64,000 nt of DNA from Ceratothoa steindachneri (Eukaryota > Arthropoda > Malacostraca > Isopoda > Cymothoidae), in the NCBI GenBank assembly GCA_963969495.1, contig OZ018321.1, forward strand, positions 133,084,293 to 133,148,292, read 5' to 3'. Made by a program: the position numbers and the translations under genes. Of the stretch, positions 22,789-35,634 are shown piece after piece. Every line of letters starts with the position of its first letter. The stretch's first letter is position 1. The notes beneath the pieces are model-generated. The model was not told the DNA's origin. It ran no database searches and saw only the letters and a program-made list of their open reading frames with translations.

Positions 22789-23046
22789 TTCCCAGAGTTT
22801 TAGAGCCTTCTAATCCACAAAGGTTATGGAAAAATTTTTATTCAGCTCATTAAATTACCTAGGAATACCTTTTTAGGCAATTCTGAAGAAACTTTCTCAA
22901 TACTTTGTTACTTTTTCAAAGTTTTGGAGGCTTCTAATCAACAAAAGTTTAGAAAAATGTTATTGAGCTCATTAAATTTCATATGAATACCTACTTTTTA
23001 TACAATTCTGAAGAAATTGAGTTTCTCAATACTGTTACTTTTTCTA
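22789..23046 (+). repeat. Tandem duplication, two units of about 128 bp
   Basis: The unit starting AGAGTTTTAGAGCCTTCTAA (about 22793) is repeated from about 22919 (AAGTTTTGGAGGCTTCTAAT), with small differences, to about 23046. Both end in TTTTTC plus AAG. There is no coding potential. Confidence 0.75.
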
Positions 23047-25118
23047 AGTTCAGAGAGCTCTTTACACAGTCTTCACAATATATCTTCCACCTAGTAGCGA
23101 CCCATCAATGCATGCGCAACCGGGCATGACATTTTTTACCAATCACAAGGCAGATCGGTTTAGACCCATAATGCATTTTATACAGGTGATTGTTAATTAT
23201 ATTTGACCTCATTTGTTCAATATGCCCTGTGAAGGAGAGTATGATCTCGATCTCAAATGCTTATTTACTAAAAGTTTTTGCAACTGTAAGTCTACAGTGT
23301 CATTTCTAATTTGGCAGAAGAGAAAATTTCTTTTGGAAATATCTAGCTCTTCATTTATTCTGCCAAAAGTTTCCTCGACTAAAGGATCAGTTTCACTATT
23401 TTTAGAATGTGTTTGCCACACTGTATCCGATGCCAGAAATATTGTAAGTTGAGGAAATAAAATTGTTGTTTGCTTTGTAGCTTTGGTGGTAGTTGAGGTT
23501 TATATGTCTGTAGTCAAGGAACACAGTAGAAAAAAAACTAGAGGCCTAACGACATTTAACAATTTCCTTTTGGATTTGAATCTGTTAGGCTTTCAAATTA
23601 GGAATATTACAAATGATTTTTAAAAAATTGCCAGTGTGTGGTGGTGCGGGGGGGGGGGGGCAACCCCTCATTTTGAAATTATCTTTAAAATAATTTTTGG
23701 CCGAAATAGCCTCAAGTAGGTGGTGCTATTGTCGTCTCAATTTACTGAAAGAAGGTTAGGGGTAGTAGGTTATTTAAACATTTTTAGTAACCCAATCTAT
23801 TGGCAATTTTTTGGCATTAATCTGTAGAATTACACCAAAACTAAACATGTTTAGATAGCATACTAAACCTAACCTACATTGGTGCTCAGAAAGTACTACT
23901 TTCAAGTGCTAATAACTCGGAAAATAGTGCTTTTTGGACCAAATAAATAGCAACACACAATTACCTTCACAACAAAACAAGGAAAACCATTCATAAAACC
24001 CATTTTAATTACTTGAATCAGAGTGTCACTAGTTTCATTGTGTATCGATACTGTAAAAGTTTTTTTTATTCATGTCAAACCCACTGAAAATATATCTTTA
24101 ATAACATCCCTTTAATTGTACTTTAATTTCCTGAATTTGTCCTCATCTATTTCCATTTTCTCTGAACACTTTTTAAAATAATGAATGATCACCTCCCAAA
24201 ACTTCTATCTGTTCTTAGATTTCACTATAGGTCAGTTTATTGTAAACAAACCAATATGCAACCTGCAAGATTGTTTCCAGGGGAATGGTGTGCATTAAAA
24301 AAAGTCCAAAAGCCAATTTTTAAAAAACCTGCACCTTGATTGCAATACTTTTTATTATCTCATTAAATGTTTCTGCCACATTGAGAATGAGTCATCATTA
24401 ATTGGAATTTCAATCCCACATTTTGACACTAGCTTTTTTCTAGATGTTTGTTCAAAAAGGAAGCTAATAAGCTTGAATTCATTCTCACATAAAAGGGTTG
24501 GATTGCAAACATTGAAACAATAACCTTGACGCACATGTTTCATAATGAAAATAGGATTGTGTTAGGGTGAAAAAGGTAAAAATATTGTTACAAATGGGAA
24601 AAGGGACCCCAAAATAAAGAAAATACACAGTTTCTTGCATATACCATTTTGAATTTGTGCTAGTATGTTATTCATTTTAAGGATATATAAAAAATGAACT
24701 AATATTAACCTTAGAAACAAACTTCCTCTGTTCACCATCTTCAAATGAGCGAAACAAACTTCTTAGGTTCAGTGTCTTCAAATGAGCGAGCATTACAGTC
24801 CATCTTATAGCATTTAAAGATGGCATCATGAAAGAATTCTGGCATTGCAGACTCAGGTTGAAGTATTGACTTTTTGTGACTTTATAGGAAGTGATAGACC
24901 CTTTCTGCCATCAAAATATTACTTCTAGGACACTATTACAAGAAAATAAAGTAGTAGTACTGACCTAAAGTAGCCAAACATGTGTGTGCACCTATCTTAT
25001 TCAAAATTGCCAAGTTATTAACTATAGTGATTATAAAAGTTGCTTTCCAAAGAAAAAAATGATTGTAGAATATGGTTTGTATTTATCATTATTTTTCTTG
25101 TTTATTTATAATTTGCAG

Positions 25119-25289
25119 ATATTTGTCGGGTCTGTAGGTGTGAAGGGACAAGTGACAGACCCTTATTTCATCCATGTATCTGTACTGGAAGTATAAAATT
25201 TATTCATCAAGATTGCCTTGTCCAATGGCTCCGATACTCGCGAAAAGAATATTGTGAATTGTGTAAACATCGTATTAGTTTTGCACCAA
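25119..25289 (+). CDS. MARCHF6: MARCHF6 RING-CH exon
   Basis: This exon encodes the catalytic RING-CH domain of an ER membrane E3 ubiquitin ligase (MARCHF6/TEB4, Doa10 in yeast), which recruits E2 enzymes for ER-associated degradation, for example of sterol-pathway enzymes. The C4HC3 zinc ligands are all present: counting from the first ATG of the preceding exon, Cys12, 15, 29, 31, His39, Cys42, 55 and 58. [19 protein letters not shown] and [11 protein letters not shown] are near-diagnostic for MARCHF6. The acceptor TTTATAATTTGCAG ends at 25118 and the donor is GTAAGT at 25290. The exon ends on one base (A) that joins TT of the next exon to give Ile in PIYSPDMP. Confidence 0.95.
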
Positions 25290-25469
25290 GTAAGTTGGAT
25301 ATGGCTATTTTTCATTAAACATATTTGTGTTGTATATTTTGTAATTAATATACCATGTGTTGTCTATTTTCTTTATATACAGAAGTAGTGGATACAATTA
25401 AAAGCTCAGTTTGAATGTGAATACTCTGTGTGTTCTATGTAGTGATTTCTTTGTTTGGTTTATTAAGGC

Positions 25470-25650
25470 AGAGGTGGGGGGGCTCATTTAGGATATTGTT
25501 TGGTGGCAGTGCATTCAAGTATCTTTGGGGGAAAGTAGTGTGAATGTGTTTAAGTTGTGGTTTGATGGTGGATGAGGGAGATTATTGTAGAGGTGTTGGA
25601 AGTAGTGCTGAGGCTTTGTTTCTGTGTCTGGGTGAACTTGGCAAGTGCAA
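25470..25650 (-). mobile_element. Jockey-like LINE fragment (3' region)
   Basis: This resembles 45680-45850 on the same strand: both read ...GATATTGTTTGG(T/C)GG... followed by stretches such as GTCTGTGTGGGAAGGTGGTG versus GTATCTTTGGGGGAAAGTAG. The minus strand is taken as sense because the related block at 47460-48240 reads as reverse transcriptase on that strand. It is heavily decayed with no open frame. Confidence 0.5.
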
Positions 25651-25964
25651 GTCTGTCTAAACACAAAAGTTACGTCACAATTTAATAAGCCCTGATTTCC
25701 TTTGTTGATTAGGTAGGGGCCGCTCCCACACCTGGAGACCCCAAGGCATTGCTTATGACCTACTTTCTACACATTTTCACTTTCTACAACTTCTAATTTT
25801 TCTACAAATGTTCAAAAGTCTTTACGCTAGAGTTACCCACATTGGTCTTTTAGGTCTTTTATCAGATTAGCTTGTTAGGTAGTTCCATTGCTTTCATGGT
25901 TTTAACCTTTCTGTATTGAATTCTAATAATAAATCTTAGAACAGGTGCAACTCTTGGGTAACTC

Positions 25965-26510
25965 TTGATGTAACTCTTGGGCTGGTGGTGCCTCTTGTTC
26001 TGCCTGGCACTGCACCTGGGAGGGTAACATGTTTGAACATTTGTTGCTATGCTTCTGCTCCCAAAGCTTCTAAACCCCTGGAAGTATTGCCTTCTACCCA
26101 CCGCTGGCTCAATGGCTCTGATCATTTTGTCACCTCTGAATCAGGCACATTCACACAATGCCGCTACAGCACTCCTCTTAACCTTACTGTGAAGGTGACT
26201 TGGTATGCCTAACCCATAGATGTTACTTGTCACAGTATTGGGATGAGTGGGGTCACTACCGCTTGTCCCTTAACTCAGGTTGAGTTCACGCAATCCTGAC
26301 TGTGGCCTATTTAACATTTTGGAGGAGGCTTCCCTCCACAATTGTAATTTACTTTTTAGATAGAGAGGGCTTTTTTGTTGCTGGTCATGGCTGTTAATTT
26401 TTGTTTGTTTCCTTTTATTTTACCATAGCCTAATTCCAGTTATTTTTTATGGCAACTTATGCCCATGAAGTCAGTTGCCAGGATGGCCCTATAAATTAGA
26501 AAAAAAAAAA
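25965..26510 (+). mobile_element. I-like LINE, 3' end fragments
   Basis: Bases 25980-26105 match copy A about 9236-9350, and 26225-26500 match the end of ORF2 and the 3' UTR (copy A about 10060-10360). The match includes the terminal GGCAACTTATGCC...GTCAGTTGCCAG stem-like sequence and a poly(A) run ending near 26512. The part between them is deleted. It is strongly diverged, with most CpG sites lost. Confidence 0.8.
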
Positions 26511-26512
26511 AA

Positions 26513-26690
26513 TCTTGGTCCCCAAACTGTCTGGCACATTCTTGTGAAGTGCCCCAGTTTGGGGTAACTTTGTGCACATTACCCCTCCTAGCAATGGGTA
26601 GAGTGGGATTGCTATTGCTTGTCCCTTGAGTTTCTGGAGGAGGCAGACCTCCTCCATTATATATAATTTTTTTTGTAGTTTTGGGGGCTT
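26513..26690 (+). mobile_element. I-like LINE, second 3' end fragment
   Basis: Immediately after the poly(A) of the previous fragment, the end of ORF2 appears again (CCCCAAACTGTCTGGCACAT matches copy A near 10013 and encodes the terminal Cys/His motif). It continues to about 26690, where similarity fades. It is either a second insertion at the tail of the first or a tandem remnant. Confidence 0.65.
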
Positions 26691-27125
26691 TCTTGGGCCC
26701 CTGAGAGAGTGGGCTTCCCTCTGGCATCTTATCATGCTTTTCCTTTTATTTCCCTTAGTTTTTTCTTTTTGTCTCATGATTTTTTTTTGGGGGGAGGTAT
26801 GCCTTTGCTGGATTTTCCATGTGGGACCCTTTAAAAATGGCCTCCCAGCCCCAATGCCTACAGAATGATCTGTGGCTATCTTTGCACATTTTCACTTCAT
26901 CTATTTTCACCACTTTCTTTACAGGTTTCTCTTTACAAACTATTTGCATGATATGGCCTCATTGCTATTGCACTTATAACTTGAAGAAAAAAAATAACAG
27001 ACTTGGGGTGATTGAGTTATCAGATGGTGCACACTTCCTCCATAGTAATTAATTATTTCAATTGTTGGCTGCAGGCTCCGCCCCCTTCCCCCTCCCCTTG
27101 TACCTGAGTATGTATGCCTTGTAAA

Positions 27126-27292
27126 TATTAATTAGGTTTTGATAGTTTGGTTTTCAATATACCTTGTTTAGTTTTTAATTAACCTTGTTTGGTTTTCATT
27201 TAGCTTTTTTGGTTTTCATTTAGCCTTGTTTGGTTCCTAATTAGCCTCATTTGGTTCTTAATTAGCCTTATTTTGTTTTTAATTAGCATTGC
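27126..27292 (+). repeat. Tandem repeat, about 24-bp unit, roughly 6-7 copies
   Basis: Imperfect units of the form CCTTGTTTGGTTTTCATTTAG, varying to TTAATTAG, follow one another. It is an AT-rich intronic minisatellite without coding potential. Confidence 0.7.
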
Positions 27293-27879
27293 CTAAAGAT
27301 TAGGGTTTTTGTATTTTGGGCTGTTGTGCCTTCACTGGTAGCTGTTAGAAGAGTTAAAAAATGCTCATTGGTTGTGCTATTGTTGGGTATAATAGTTGTT
27401 GTGTGCATTTGCATTTGTTTTAGCCTGGTCCCTGAATAACCTTTTGAAAAAATAAGTGAGCCTAAAAGTAATGGTACCATTTAAAAACTAAATAACATTC
27501 ATATTTATTTAATAAAATAATGTTTCCTTATTTTACAATATATTTATTTTTTATTGGTTTAATTGTAGATGATATAGGTAGCACAAATGTCCTTCATTTT
27601 TTTCAAAGGTAGCATGCCTTTTGGACCATCCTCTATCACTGAATTTCCAGGATTATAGAAGATTAACCAGCAACTAAATTAGTTTATTGGGAATCCATAG
27701 AAAAGTTGCCATTTACCAAGTACATTTAAGTGAGCAGATCTGATCACTGGCCTGTTAAGGATAACATTTGAATTGACTTAAATTTTTATTACCTTATTAG
27801 CTAAAATGTTTTGTGATATTGCATAATCTATTTGAGACCCGCTAAAATTAACTTGAATCATATATTTGTTTATTTACAG

Positions 27880-28096
27880 TTTACTCCCCTGACATGCCCA
27901 AGAGACTACCAATTGCAGATATTCTCTCAGGCCTTGCCCGAAGCATGGGTACTGCAATCCGTTATTGGCTTCATTATACATTGGTTGCAGTAGCGTGGCT
28001 TGGGATTGTTCCCCTCTCTGCTTGTCGCATATATCGATCCCTCTTCAATGGTTCAGTGTCTTCTATCTTCACACTTCCTCTTGATCTCCTGTCATC
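27880..28096 (+). CDS. MARCHF6: MARCHF6 exon 3: first transmembrane region
   Basis: The acceptor TTTATTTACAG ends at 27879 and the donor GTAAGT starts at 28097. The translation begins ...YSPDMPKRLPIADI and contains GTAIRYWLHYTLVAVAWLG followed by IVPLSACRIYRSLF, the first hydrophobic membrane segment of MARCHF6, then GSVSSIFTLPLDLLS. The order of RING-CH, the YSPDMP linker and TM1 is that of the family. The exon ends with TC, completed by A of exon 4 to make Ser. A co-linear open frame begins 14 bases later, at 27894, and runs on three codons past the true donor into the intron. Confidence 0.95.
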
Positions 28097-29093
28097 GTAA
28101 GTTGAACATCTTGCCCTTTTTGCATGCACAATTGAGATAGGTAAATTCAAATCAATTGGTGAACCTCAAATCAAACATGTTGGTGTTTATTGGGTTCTTT
28201 GCAAGAACATCAGAGTTATTAGAATCATTGATGCATGCTAACTCCACTTTTGGGAAAAAATGATTGAAGATAAAGGATAAAGTAGCGCTAACCCTACTTT
28301 GGGGGGAAAATGGTGAAGATAAAGAATAAAGTAGCTAGAGATTGGCCTACATTAATCCCACAGGATTTCAATGGAGAAATAGGAACTAAAATGGTGAGAG
28401 ATAGCATTGCTTGGTGGGGCCTTACCTTGACCCACATCACCCTGACCCAGCTATACACCTTCCATGCATTTTCTTTTCCCAATCTTCAATACTTTCTTTG
28501 CAAGTGTAGGAAAAAGTAATGGTTTATGGGTATGAAGTCAATATGTACAATAAGAGTTTTGTGTAAAATATTCGGTGTAAAATATATCATTACCCCACTT
28601 GTATGTATTCTGCATGAGGTTAAGTTACAATAGTACTTACTTCCTAGCTGTTGCATGGGCCACTTGCACAGTAGGCTGCTATAAAATTCTCCCCCGACCT
28701 GCAACAGCTTCCTACACTCTAACCCAGTCCCTCATGTCAGTCTCACAAGAAGGCGTGGCCCTACTTGATTGTAGTAACTTTGGTAGGGCCTACAGCACAG
28801 GCTGTAGGCCTTACTCTCCCAAGCGGTCAAAGGGAGCAGAAGTCATCTGCTCATGAGACATACAAACAGCAACAACAACCTTTCATTTGCATGAATAATA
28901 ATTCTCTGTGCTGAGTCGAGTATAAACACTCCAGGGTTTGTTATAGTTTTTAAGGGATAACTAAACTTAAATATGAACTATAAAGTAGCATATTAAACTA
29001 AATAATCAGTATCCCATGCATAGTCCCTTTTCTTTCTACCAAAAATTTACTGTTAAACTCAAGAAAATAACCCTAATTATTTTTTGGGGACAG
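28097..29093. other. MARCHF6 intron 3
   Basis: I see no gene in this 1-kb intron. It includes a tandem duplication at 28236-28336 and short meaningless open frames on both strands. Confidence 0.8.
28236..28336 (+). repeat. Tandem duplication, two units of about 50 bp
   Basis: CTAACTCCACTTTTGGG... followed by AAGATAAAGGATAAAGTAG is repeated as CTAACCCTACTTTGGGG... followed by AAGATAAAGAATAAAGTAG. It is non-coding. Confidence 0.75.
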
Positions 29094-29235
29094 AGACAAC
29101 TTGATTTCTGACATCTTTCATGGGTGCTTTGTTGTTGCGTGTACATTGAGTGCATTCATAAGTTTGGTCTGGTTGAGGGAACAGATCTTGCACGGAGGTG
29201 GCCCAGATTGGCTTGACCATGAAATCCAAAATGAG
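29094..29235 (+). CDS. MARCHF6: MARCHF6 exon 4: second transmembrane region
   Basis: The acceptor TTTTTTGGGGACAG ends at 29093 and the donor GTGAGT starts at 29236. The translation after the shared Ser is DNLISDIFHGCFVVACTLSA then FISLVWLREQILHGGGPDWL, the second membrane span and the following loop of MARCHF6 (vertebrate proteins have a very similar GCFVV...SLVWLREQI...HGG). It ends on a complete codon (Glu), in phase with the next exon at 48761 despite the 19.5-kb intron. Confidence 0.93.
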
Positions 29236-30749
29236 GTGAGTAAAATAAATATCAATTGATTAATCTCCCCAAGACTTGTACAAGGGGGTCGAGATCTTCA
29301 GATCAACTTTTCTACCAATACAGAATGATTATGGTAACAATTTGTTTATGTACCCTGGGAGAATGTTTTGTACAACAATGCAAACAGGATAAACCTTGCC
29401 CCAACACCAACATTTACCAGATGCAACCAAAGCCCAGACAGCTTCACGCATCCCTCTCATATATACTGCCCAAACTTCACACAAGCTTGGAATAGACACA
29501 ACTTCTCTCTTAGAGGGACTATGGACCAACCCAGTAGAACGTGGTAGGCTTCCTAGGGGCTGCCCATCTTCTATGGTAATTTAATGTATTATATTCTATT
29601 AGTGATGGTTGTCTCCTTGATGGTTAACCCTAATGACTATGAGTAATCCTGGGTGAAGGTTAACAACTGTGCTTTCTTTGGCATTGCCACCTCACTTCGC
29701 CAATGAGGGGTACCCAGTGTAGCCAGTTACACTCGGTATTCGGTATAGCTGCACATCCTCCCAGCCTGAGTGCAAATTAGTGGTGGGGGGGCTGTCACTC
29801 AGTTGACTTGAACTCTGATGGGGCCTGAGAAACTTATTGGTATGCTTTACCTACCTTTTATTAGTATTATTAGCATTAGTCTGATTTTTATATTAATATT
29901 ATTATTTATTTTTCTCTAATAACATTTATTCTTATGGCTATCCACTCAACATTTACTACCCGCACTTTGTACCAGGAGGAATGTTTGTACCTGTACAGAG
30001 TTCAGTCTGGTAGCCATGGTGCACTGTATGCCATCCTGGGATCACCTAACACTAGGGTAAGATAATAGGTGATCATCCAAACCCTACTCGTTAGTGGCCC
30101 TACCTATTTCTACTTAACTTTTTTACATACCCTCCTACCCCTTTCCACACTTGCTCTTCTATCCACAGGTTCTGGTTGCCCGGCGTTATTTTGTCCTCTT
30201 ATGAGCCTTAGTCGAGGGGCAGTGTATAATGTGACATCCTTACCTGCTGCGAGGGCCGAAAGTCTGCTGGCTATGGCAAGTATTAGGTATGGGGTGTGTT
30301 GGTCTTGACTCTGCTTGCCTTTCTCCAGTATATATGTAAGGTGGCTATGCCGGCACCATTCTTTATTGTTAAAGTTCCAGGACAATTTTGCTTAAATGGT
30401 GGGCTAAGTTGGCAAAGCCTATCAATGCTGGACCAGGGCTGAGTATGTGTAAATGATCACATTGTGGAATTTCTGTTCCTATGGAGACTTTTCTCTTCTT
30501 ATCTTATAAAATGATTACAACAGAGGGCAATAGTGGGAAGGTGCACAGGTATCCGTATACAAGCACAGCATCACCTCCCTAGGTGTCAAGGAGTATGAGG
30601 AAAATTGAGGCACCCTTTTGACTGATGGAGGGGCTCCCCTCTGAACATCTGTATGTGGCAAAGGATCCTGCCCTTTACCATCTTTGGAGCTTCCCTTGGG
30701 TAGCTTGACCTCAGAAACGTTCTCCCCTCCCATGCTTTCTCAGGGGCCC
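29236..30749. other. MARCHF6 intron 4, left end: no gene seen
   Basis: About 1.5 kb with no recognisable repeat or gene. Short open frames on both strands (for example 30110-30385 minus) show no domain and no splice context. Confidence 0.5.
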
Positions 30750-33700
30750 CTCTAACCTCTCCTAGGTTTATGAGTGTGGGGGCTTCCCACTCACCCCCTT
30801 CTTAGAGGCATCTTCGATCGATTCCATCTCCATACCAGTGGCAGTTCTTCCTTTTCCATTACATGGGACTGCCATGAGAGAAGGCAGGTGGCCCAATTTG
30901 CTTGGCTTAGGAGTGCAAGGGAGAGCAAGGCCTGTCAGTTTGTGCCCCTACCATCATGCAGTCTTGCATTTTAAGTCTCCTAGGTCGACAAAAACACAAA
31001 CTGACAGTCCCTGATTGGGATCTGTGATGCTTTGGAGAGGGATGGCTGCTACATGGAGGACCCCCTGGAGATGGACATGGTCTTTGAGGTGACCCAGGCG
31101 CATATAATAACCTTTCATGGGGCCGAACCTAGGCTCATTACCAAACACTGAACCTAGATCCACCCCTGTGCAAGCTTCTCTTTGCATGGCTTGGGTCACA
31201 AAGTCTCAGAGGGAGAGTAGGGACCTCCTTCCTCAGCTGGTGCCTTTGACAACCAAAATTTTCTCCATCTCCAATAAGGATTTTGCTGAGGCTGGTCCGT
31301 CCTTCCTAGGGGCTCCTTCTGTCAGTCGAGAGAAGTGAGTTCATTTCCTACCCTACTCTCCCCAAAAAGCGAAAGGACAGTGAGAAAAAGACTTAAGAAA
31401 ACTAAGGGGTTCTCTCCCTCTGCAGGGGCCTTGGTGATGGAAAGGTCCACAGCCACTTCAGCAATTGATGAGTACAAAATTGGCACATCCAGCCCCAAGG
31501 CACTATTGGGTACGAGTGCCCAGACTCAGACCAGAATTGCAAGTGTACTGAATGGAGCCTCGATTATGTTAGGGCTCCTCATTGAGAGACTACCTGGCAT
31601 TTTCAAGCCTGCTTGCTTCAAATGCTTTCTGGTTATTTGCTCCACTGGTCCATTGGCCAAGGGCAACAGGTTCCATCAGAAGAGAGCGCTAGCTAGCCTG
31701 ATTAGTAGAGAGCCGAAGTTGACCCGTTCCTCGAATGGGAGCCTTCTGGGGAATAGGTCGGATCCCTCTGAGGTGGCCATGATTAGTGCCCTTTGGGCAA
31801 CAAATCACTTGCTGGTGAGTGTGATGCCACACTCTACCATGAACTTCATGAAAGAAGTGGTTTATGCGAGGGAACTCTTGGACTACTCCATAAAAGACAT
31901 CAGTTTAGATCTGGCCAACCATGGAGTGGTCAAGGTGGAACCTGTGAGGGAAAACAGGGAGGGGCCTTGAGACCTACCCCTACACTCTTGGTCACGTTTG
32001 ACTATGTCATGCTCCCAGAGTTGCTGCATGCCGGCTGGAATCACTAAAACAGGAAGGCATTCGTGCCACTGTTGAGGAGGTGCAACTACTACCACCTCTT
32101 CAGCCATATGAGTCACTCGTGTAGATGTGTAAGGTTGAATTTACCCATTCTGTGTCAGTTGCTGCAAGGCCATACACAATAATTCCCTTTCATCTATTGT
32201 GAAGTGTATCATTTGCGGAGAGTCACACCCTGCTTCTTCAAAGTAATGTGGTAAATATTTCTTGGAGAAGGAAATACTGGCCATTCAGGCCACATATTGT
32301 CTGTCATTTTGCAAGACTAAGGACTTTGTCCTGGTATGCCCTGCGCTTGCTGGAATGTCTTATGCCTCAATATTTAAAAAAAAAAGCACCCTCTGCTTCT
32401 GGCCCCTCCAGGCCTACAAGTGTGGCCATTTCAATGCCTATTTGTAACCCTTCTATGGGTTCTACTCACCCTGGGCCTTACCCTGGTAGAGCTGGTGGCA
32501 CAAAGAGCTCACACCCAACCTCGGCTAAAACCAGGTCTCCCCCAGCATGACCATTCCCCCAAAATGTGAAATGGCTGCGTGCATCCACTGAGGTGTAAGA
32601 CTCACAGGAGGCAAAACTCCTGAAGGTGGTCATGAGGCCATTTTCCAGGGTTTCTAAAGCTGCCTCTTTTGATGGCTATTACACTCCCACCCATGGCTGG
32701 ACTGGGTGGCTTCGAGAAGGTGATCTTCCAAAGGATCCAAAGGAGGAACCCCCGCTTCTGAAGCTGCCCTCCCCACTGAATGTTTTGAGGTGGAGGGAAG
32801 AAAGGACTAACATGGCTAGCCCAGCCTTCTCTGATAAGTGATCGAAGGTGACAGCACCTTCAGCACATTGTTCAGCCAACAGTGCCCAGAGTTTTGTCTC
32901 CAGGAAGTGTACGATCATTCCTGTGAGGGTCTTCTCTTCAAAGAGGGCCCTACTACATCTCCAAGCTAGGCTGGAGGGCATATTCCTTCAATGGAATTCC
33001 TGCATACTCAGGGCCAACTGGGAGGAGCTGCGGAGGTTTATCATCTCTCATTCTCCCCTTTAGCTATCTTTGTGCAGGAAACCATACTGGGCACATGCCC
33101 CCTGCCCATACCACCAGCAACCGATTTTGACGTGGGGGAACTTCTGCTCTGTCGAGGAGGCCCACCTCTTGCTCCAGGATTTAAATGAAAGACACCCCCT
33201 CTGGGGAGACTGCTTGTTTAATCCCAGGGGTCAGGTCCTTGCTGACTTAATCTATGAGCTGGAGAAAGTTGTCCTAAATGTGGATGTGTTTACACATCAC
33301 TGCCTGAGAACCACTTCATTTTCCTGCCTTAATCTATCTTTGTACTCTCTGGATGCACAGCCTCCATGGTAGTGATCAATTTTCCATTCAAATATCATTT
33401 TCTGGACTGCTGCTGCCAGAGAGAGCCCCCCTCCCCCTCCAGTGGTGATGGTGCTTGCCGCTCATGCAGTAGTTCACAAACAGAAGCGATTTGCCTACAT
33501 GCGCTATAAACGCTGCCCAAATGATTTCACTGTGGGGTGAATTTTGTTGAGCTAGGTTTCAGTATGTTTTGAAGCACGCAAGTCACTATTCCTGTTGGGC
33601 ATACATGTCCTTACTTAATGGGAAGACCCCTCTTGCAGAGGTGTGGAAGCAAGTCCAAAGGATTTGGAGCAAGTTCTCGCAGGACTATGCGTCCATGGTG

Positions 33701-35634
33701 GAGTCCTTCACAACCATTTTCTCTGCATTCTTTAGCAAGTATGCTGCTCCACCAGCATTCCATGCAAGTGGTGATGTCGTAGAAGTTCCCTAACTGGACT
33801 TTACCTCCAGAGCCAGAAAACCTTTGAGCGAGAGGTTTACAGTGAGTGAGTTGCTTTCCCTCTTGCTTCGTGCATAGATACCATCCTTGGTCTGGACAAT
33901 ATCCCATATACCATGCTTGGACACCTGGGTGAGCGAGGCATGGCCTTTCTGTTAGACTTGTTAAACTTATCTGGGTAGAGGGTATCCTCACAGACTGCTG
34001 GTGGATTACTACTGTGCTCGCTTTTTGCAAACCGGGGAGAGATCACTCCACCCTGGCTGGTTTCTGCTCAATTTCTCTAGCCTCCTGTGTGTGCAGGTTG
34101 ATTGAGAAATTGATAAATGTTAGACTGTCTCATTTTTTGGACAGCAGAGGCCACATCTTCCGCACAGTGCAACTTCAGCAAGTTCCATTCCATGTTGGAT
34201 GCTCTGCTCTGACTGGAAAATTCCATCTGTGAGGCCATCCTTTATAGACAGCACTATGCCACTCTGTTTTTCAATCTGGATAAGGTCTATGATACCGCAT
34301 GGTGATACAGTATCATGGAGACTCTCCACACAATGGGGTTGAGGGGATGCTTCCCAATCTTTATTTCTAAATTTTTGCAAGATCGTTGATTCCAAGTGCC
34401 AGTGGGGGGAGAGCCCTCTCCCAACCAATAAAGCAGCATGAGGGTGTCCCGCAGGGAAGTCTTCTTAGTGTCGCACTCTTTTTCCTGAGCATCACCAGTA
34501 TCAGCTCTGTGCTGCTGGAAGATGTTCTCAATATGCTCTATGTTGATGACCTTTCAATTTCTTTTGGTGCAGTCCAGATGCCAACTCTGTAGTGTCCACT
34601 CATACAGGCATTGAATTGTATCACTTGCTATGCTGAAGCCCAAGACTAAGGTGGTGCACTTTTGCTGCCAACCATGACTCCACCTTGACCCGGACTGGTT
34701 CCTAAATGGGGTTTGCTTGGAAATGTTGTGTTCACGCTGTTTCCTTGGTCATGTTTTCAACAAATGTCTCAACTGGGATGCTCATATTCACAGCCTTAGG
34801 GTCTCTTGTACCTGTGCCATGGGCATTCTTTATTCTGTGATGTTCAGTACCTGAGATGCTGATAGAGCTTTTACTTTACTTTTTTATTAACCCTTTATTC
34901 ATTTCAAGCTTGAATATAGATGAGTTTTATGCATCCACAGCTGAGCTTGTATTCCAGAAGGTGGTCTCAATTAACGACATTTGTCTATTGGCGGCTGGTG
35001 CTTTCTGCTTGTCCTCCATTGAGAACCTACTTGTCAATGCTGGGGAGATGCTACTCACTCTACACTCTATGCCTCTATGTATGAGTCCAGCACCTCCCTC
35101 TGTTGCCAATATCTCTAATTGCATCCGCAGCAAATCTCGATGGTGTCTATGCCTCCAAGAGAGGCCAGTTATACCCTAAGCCCTTTGGGTTAGGCCAAGG
35201 AAACTCCTTCAAAAGTTTGCTGTAGCTCTTGTGCTTCCTTCTGCCCAGGATGCCACCCTATAGGGTACCACCTTTAACTATTTGTCACCGCTCCTCTGCT
35301 CCCAAGGCTTCCACAGCACTGGTAGTATATTGTGTTCATCCTTCTTAAAACACACTTTGTGTCATGCTGGATCTGTACCAGTGTATACGGATAGCTCTAA
35401 ATCCCAGGAGGGGGGGGTCATTTTTCACACTGTATCTCCTATGTTTGAAGTCAGTGGGGCTCTACCAGGCGCTGCCTCTGTCTTCACAGCTGAGCTTGTT
35501 GCAATGCACCACTTGCTATGGGAGTTACTGCATTGTGCCTTGTTCAGAGACTGGAGTTACTTAGTACTAGACTAGAATTTTAATTGTGGTGACTCATGCC
35601 TTGAAGGCAGTCACCAGATGGGTGAATTAAAAAA
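30750..35634 (+). mobile_element. I-like LINE copy E (old, internally deleted)
   Basis: This matches copy A from about 4190 to the 3' end. ORF1 pieces lie at 31117-31338 and 31335-31970 (gag domain, including SVMPHSTMNFMKEVVYAREL), the Cys/His knuckles at about 32070-32240 and the Pro-rich tail to about 32960. ORF2 begins with GLEGIFLQWN-like sequence at 32965, and reverse-transcriptase pieces run to about 34590, including MLYVDDLSISF. RNase H starts near 35375. The copy then jumps at about 35570 to the last ~50 bases of the 3' UTR and a short A run. CpG sites are mostly TG or CA, marking it as older than copies A, B and D. There are many frame changes. Confidence 0.9.

Larger units (their letters stand above)
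21826..25118. other. MARCHF6 intron 1
   Basis: This is AT-rich intron sequence containing a small LINE shard and a tandem duplication (listed separately). Short open frames at 23213-23452 and 24984-25196 have no splice context or recognised domain; the last one merely runs out of phase into the RING exon. A G homopolymer lies near 23648. Confidence 0.6.
25290..27879. other. MARCHF6 intron 2
   Basis: This 2.6-kb intron holds three LINE fragments and a 24-bp tandem repeat (listed separately). The remainder is AT-rich without a gene. Confidence 0.8.

Noticed and set aside
24984..25196. Open frame overlapping the MARCHF6 RING exon
   Set aside because: It reads the exon in the wrong frame; the spliced, in-phase reading gives the intact RING-CH domain.
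29256..30733. Several open frames of 60-90 codons in intron 4
   Set aside because: Frames on both strands without shared motifs, splice sites or codon bias; treated as chance.
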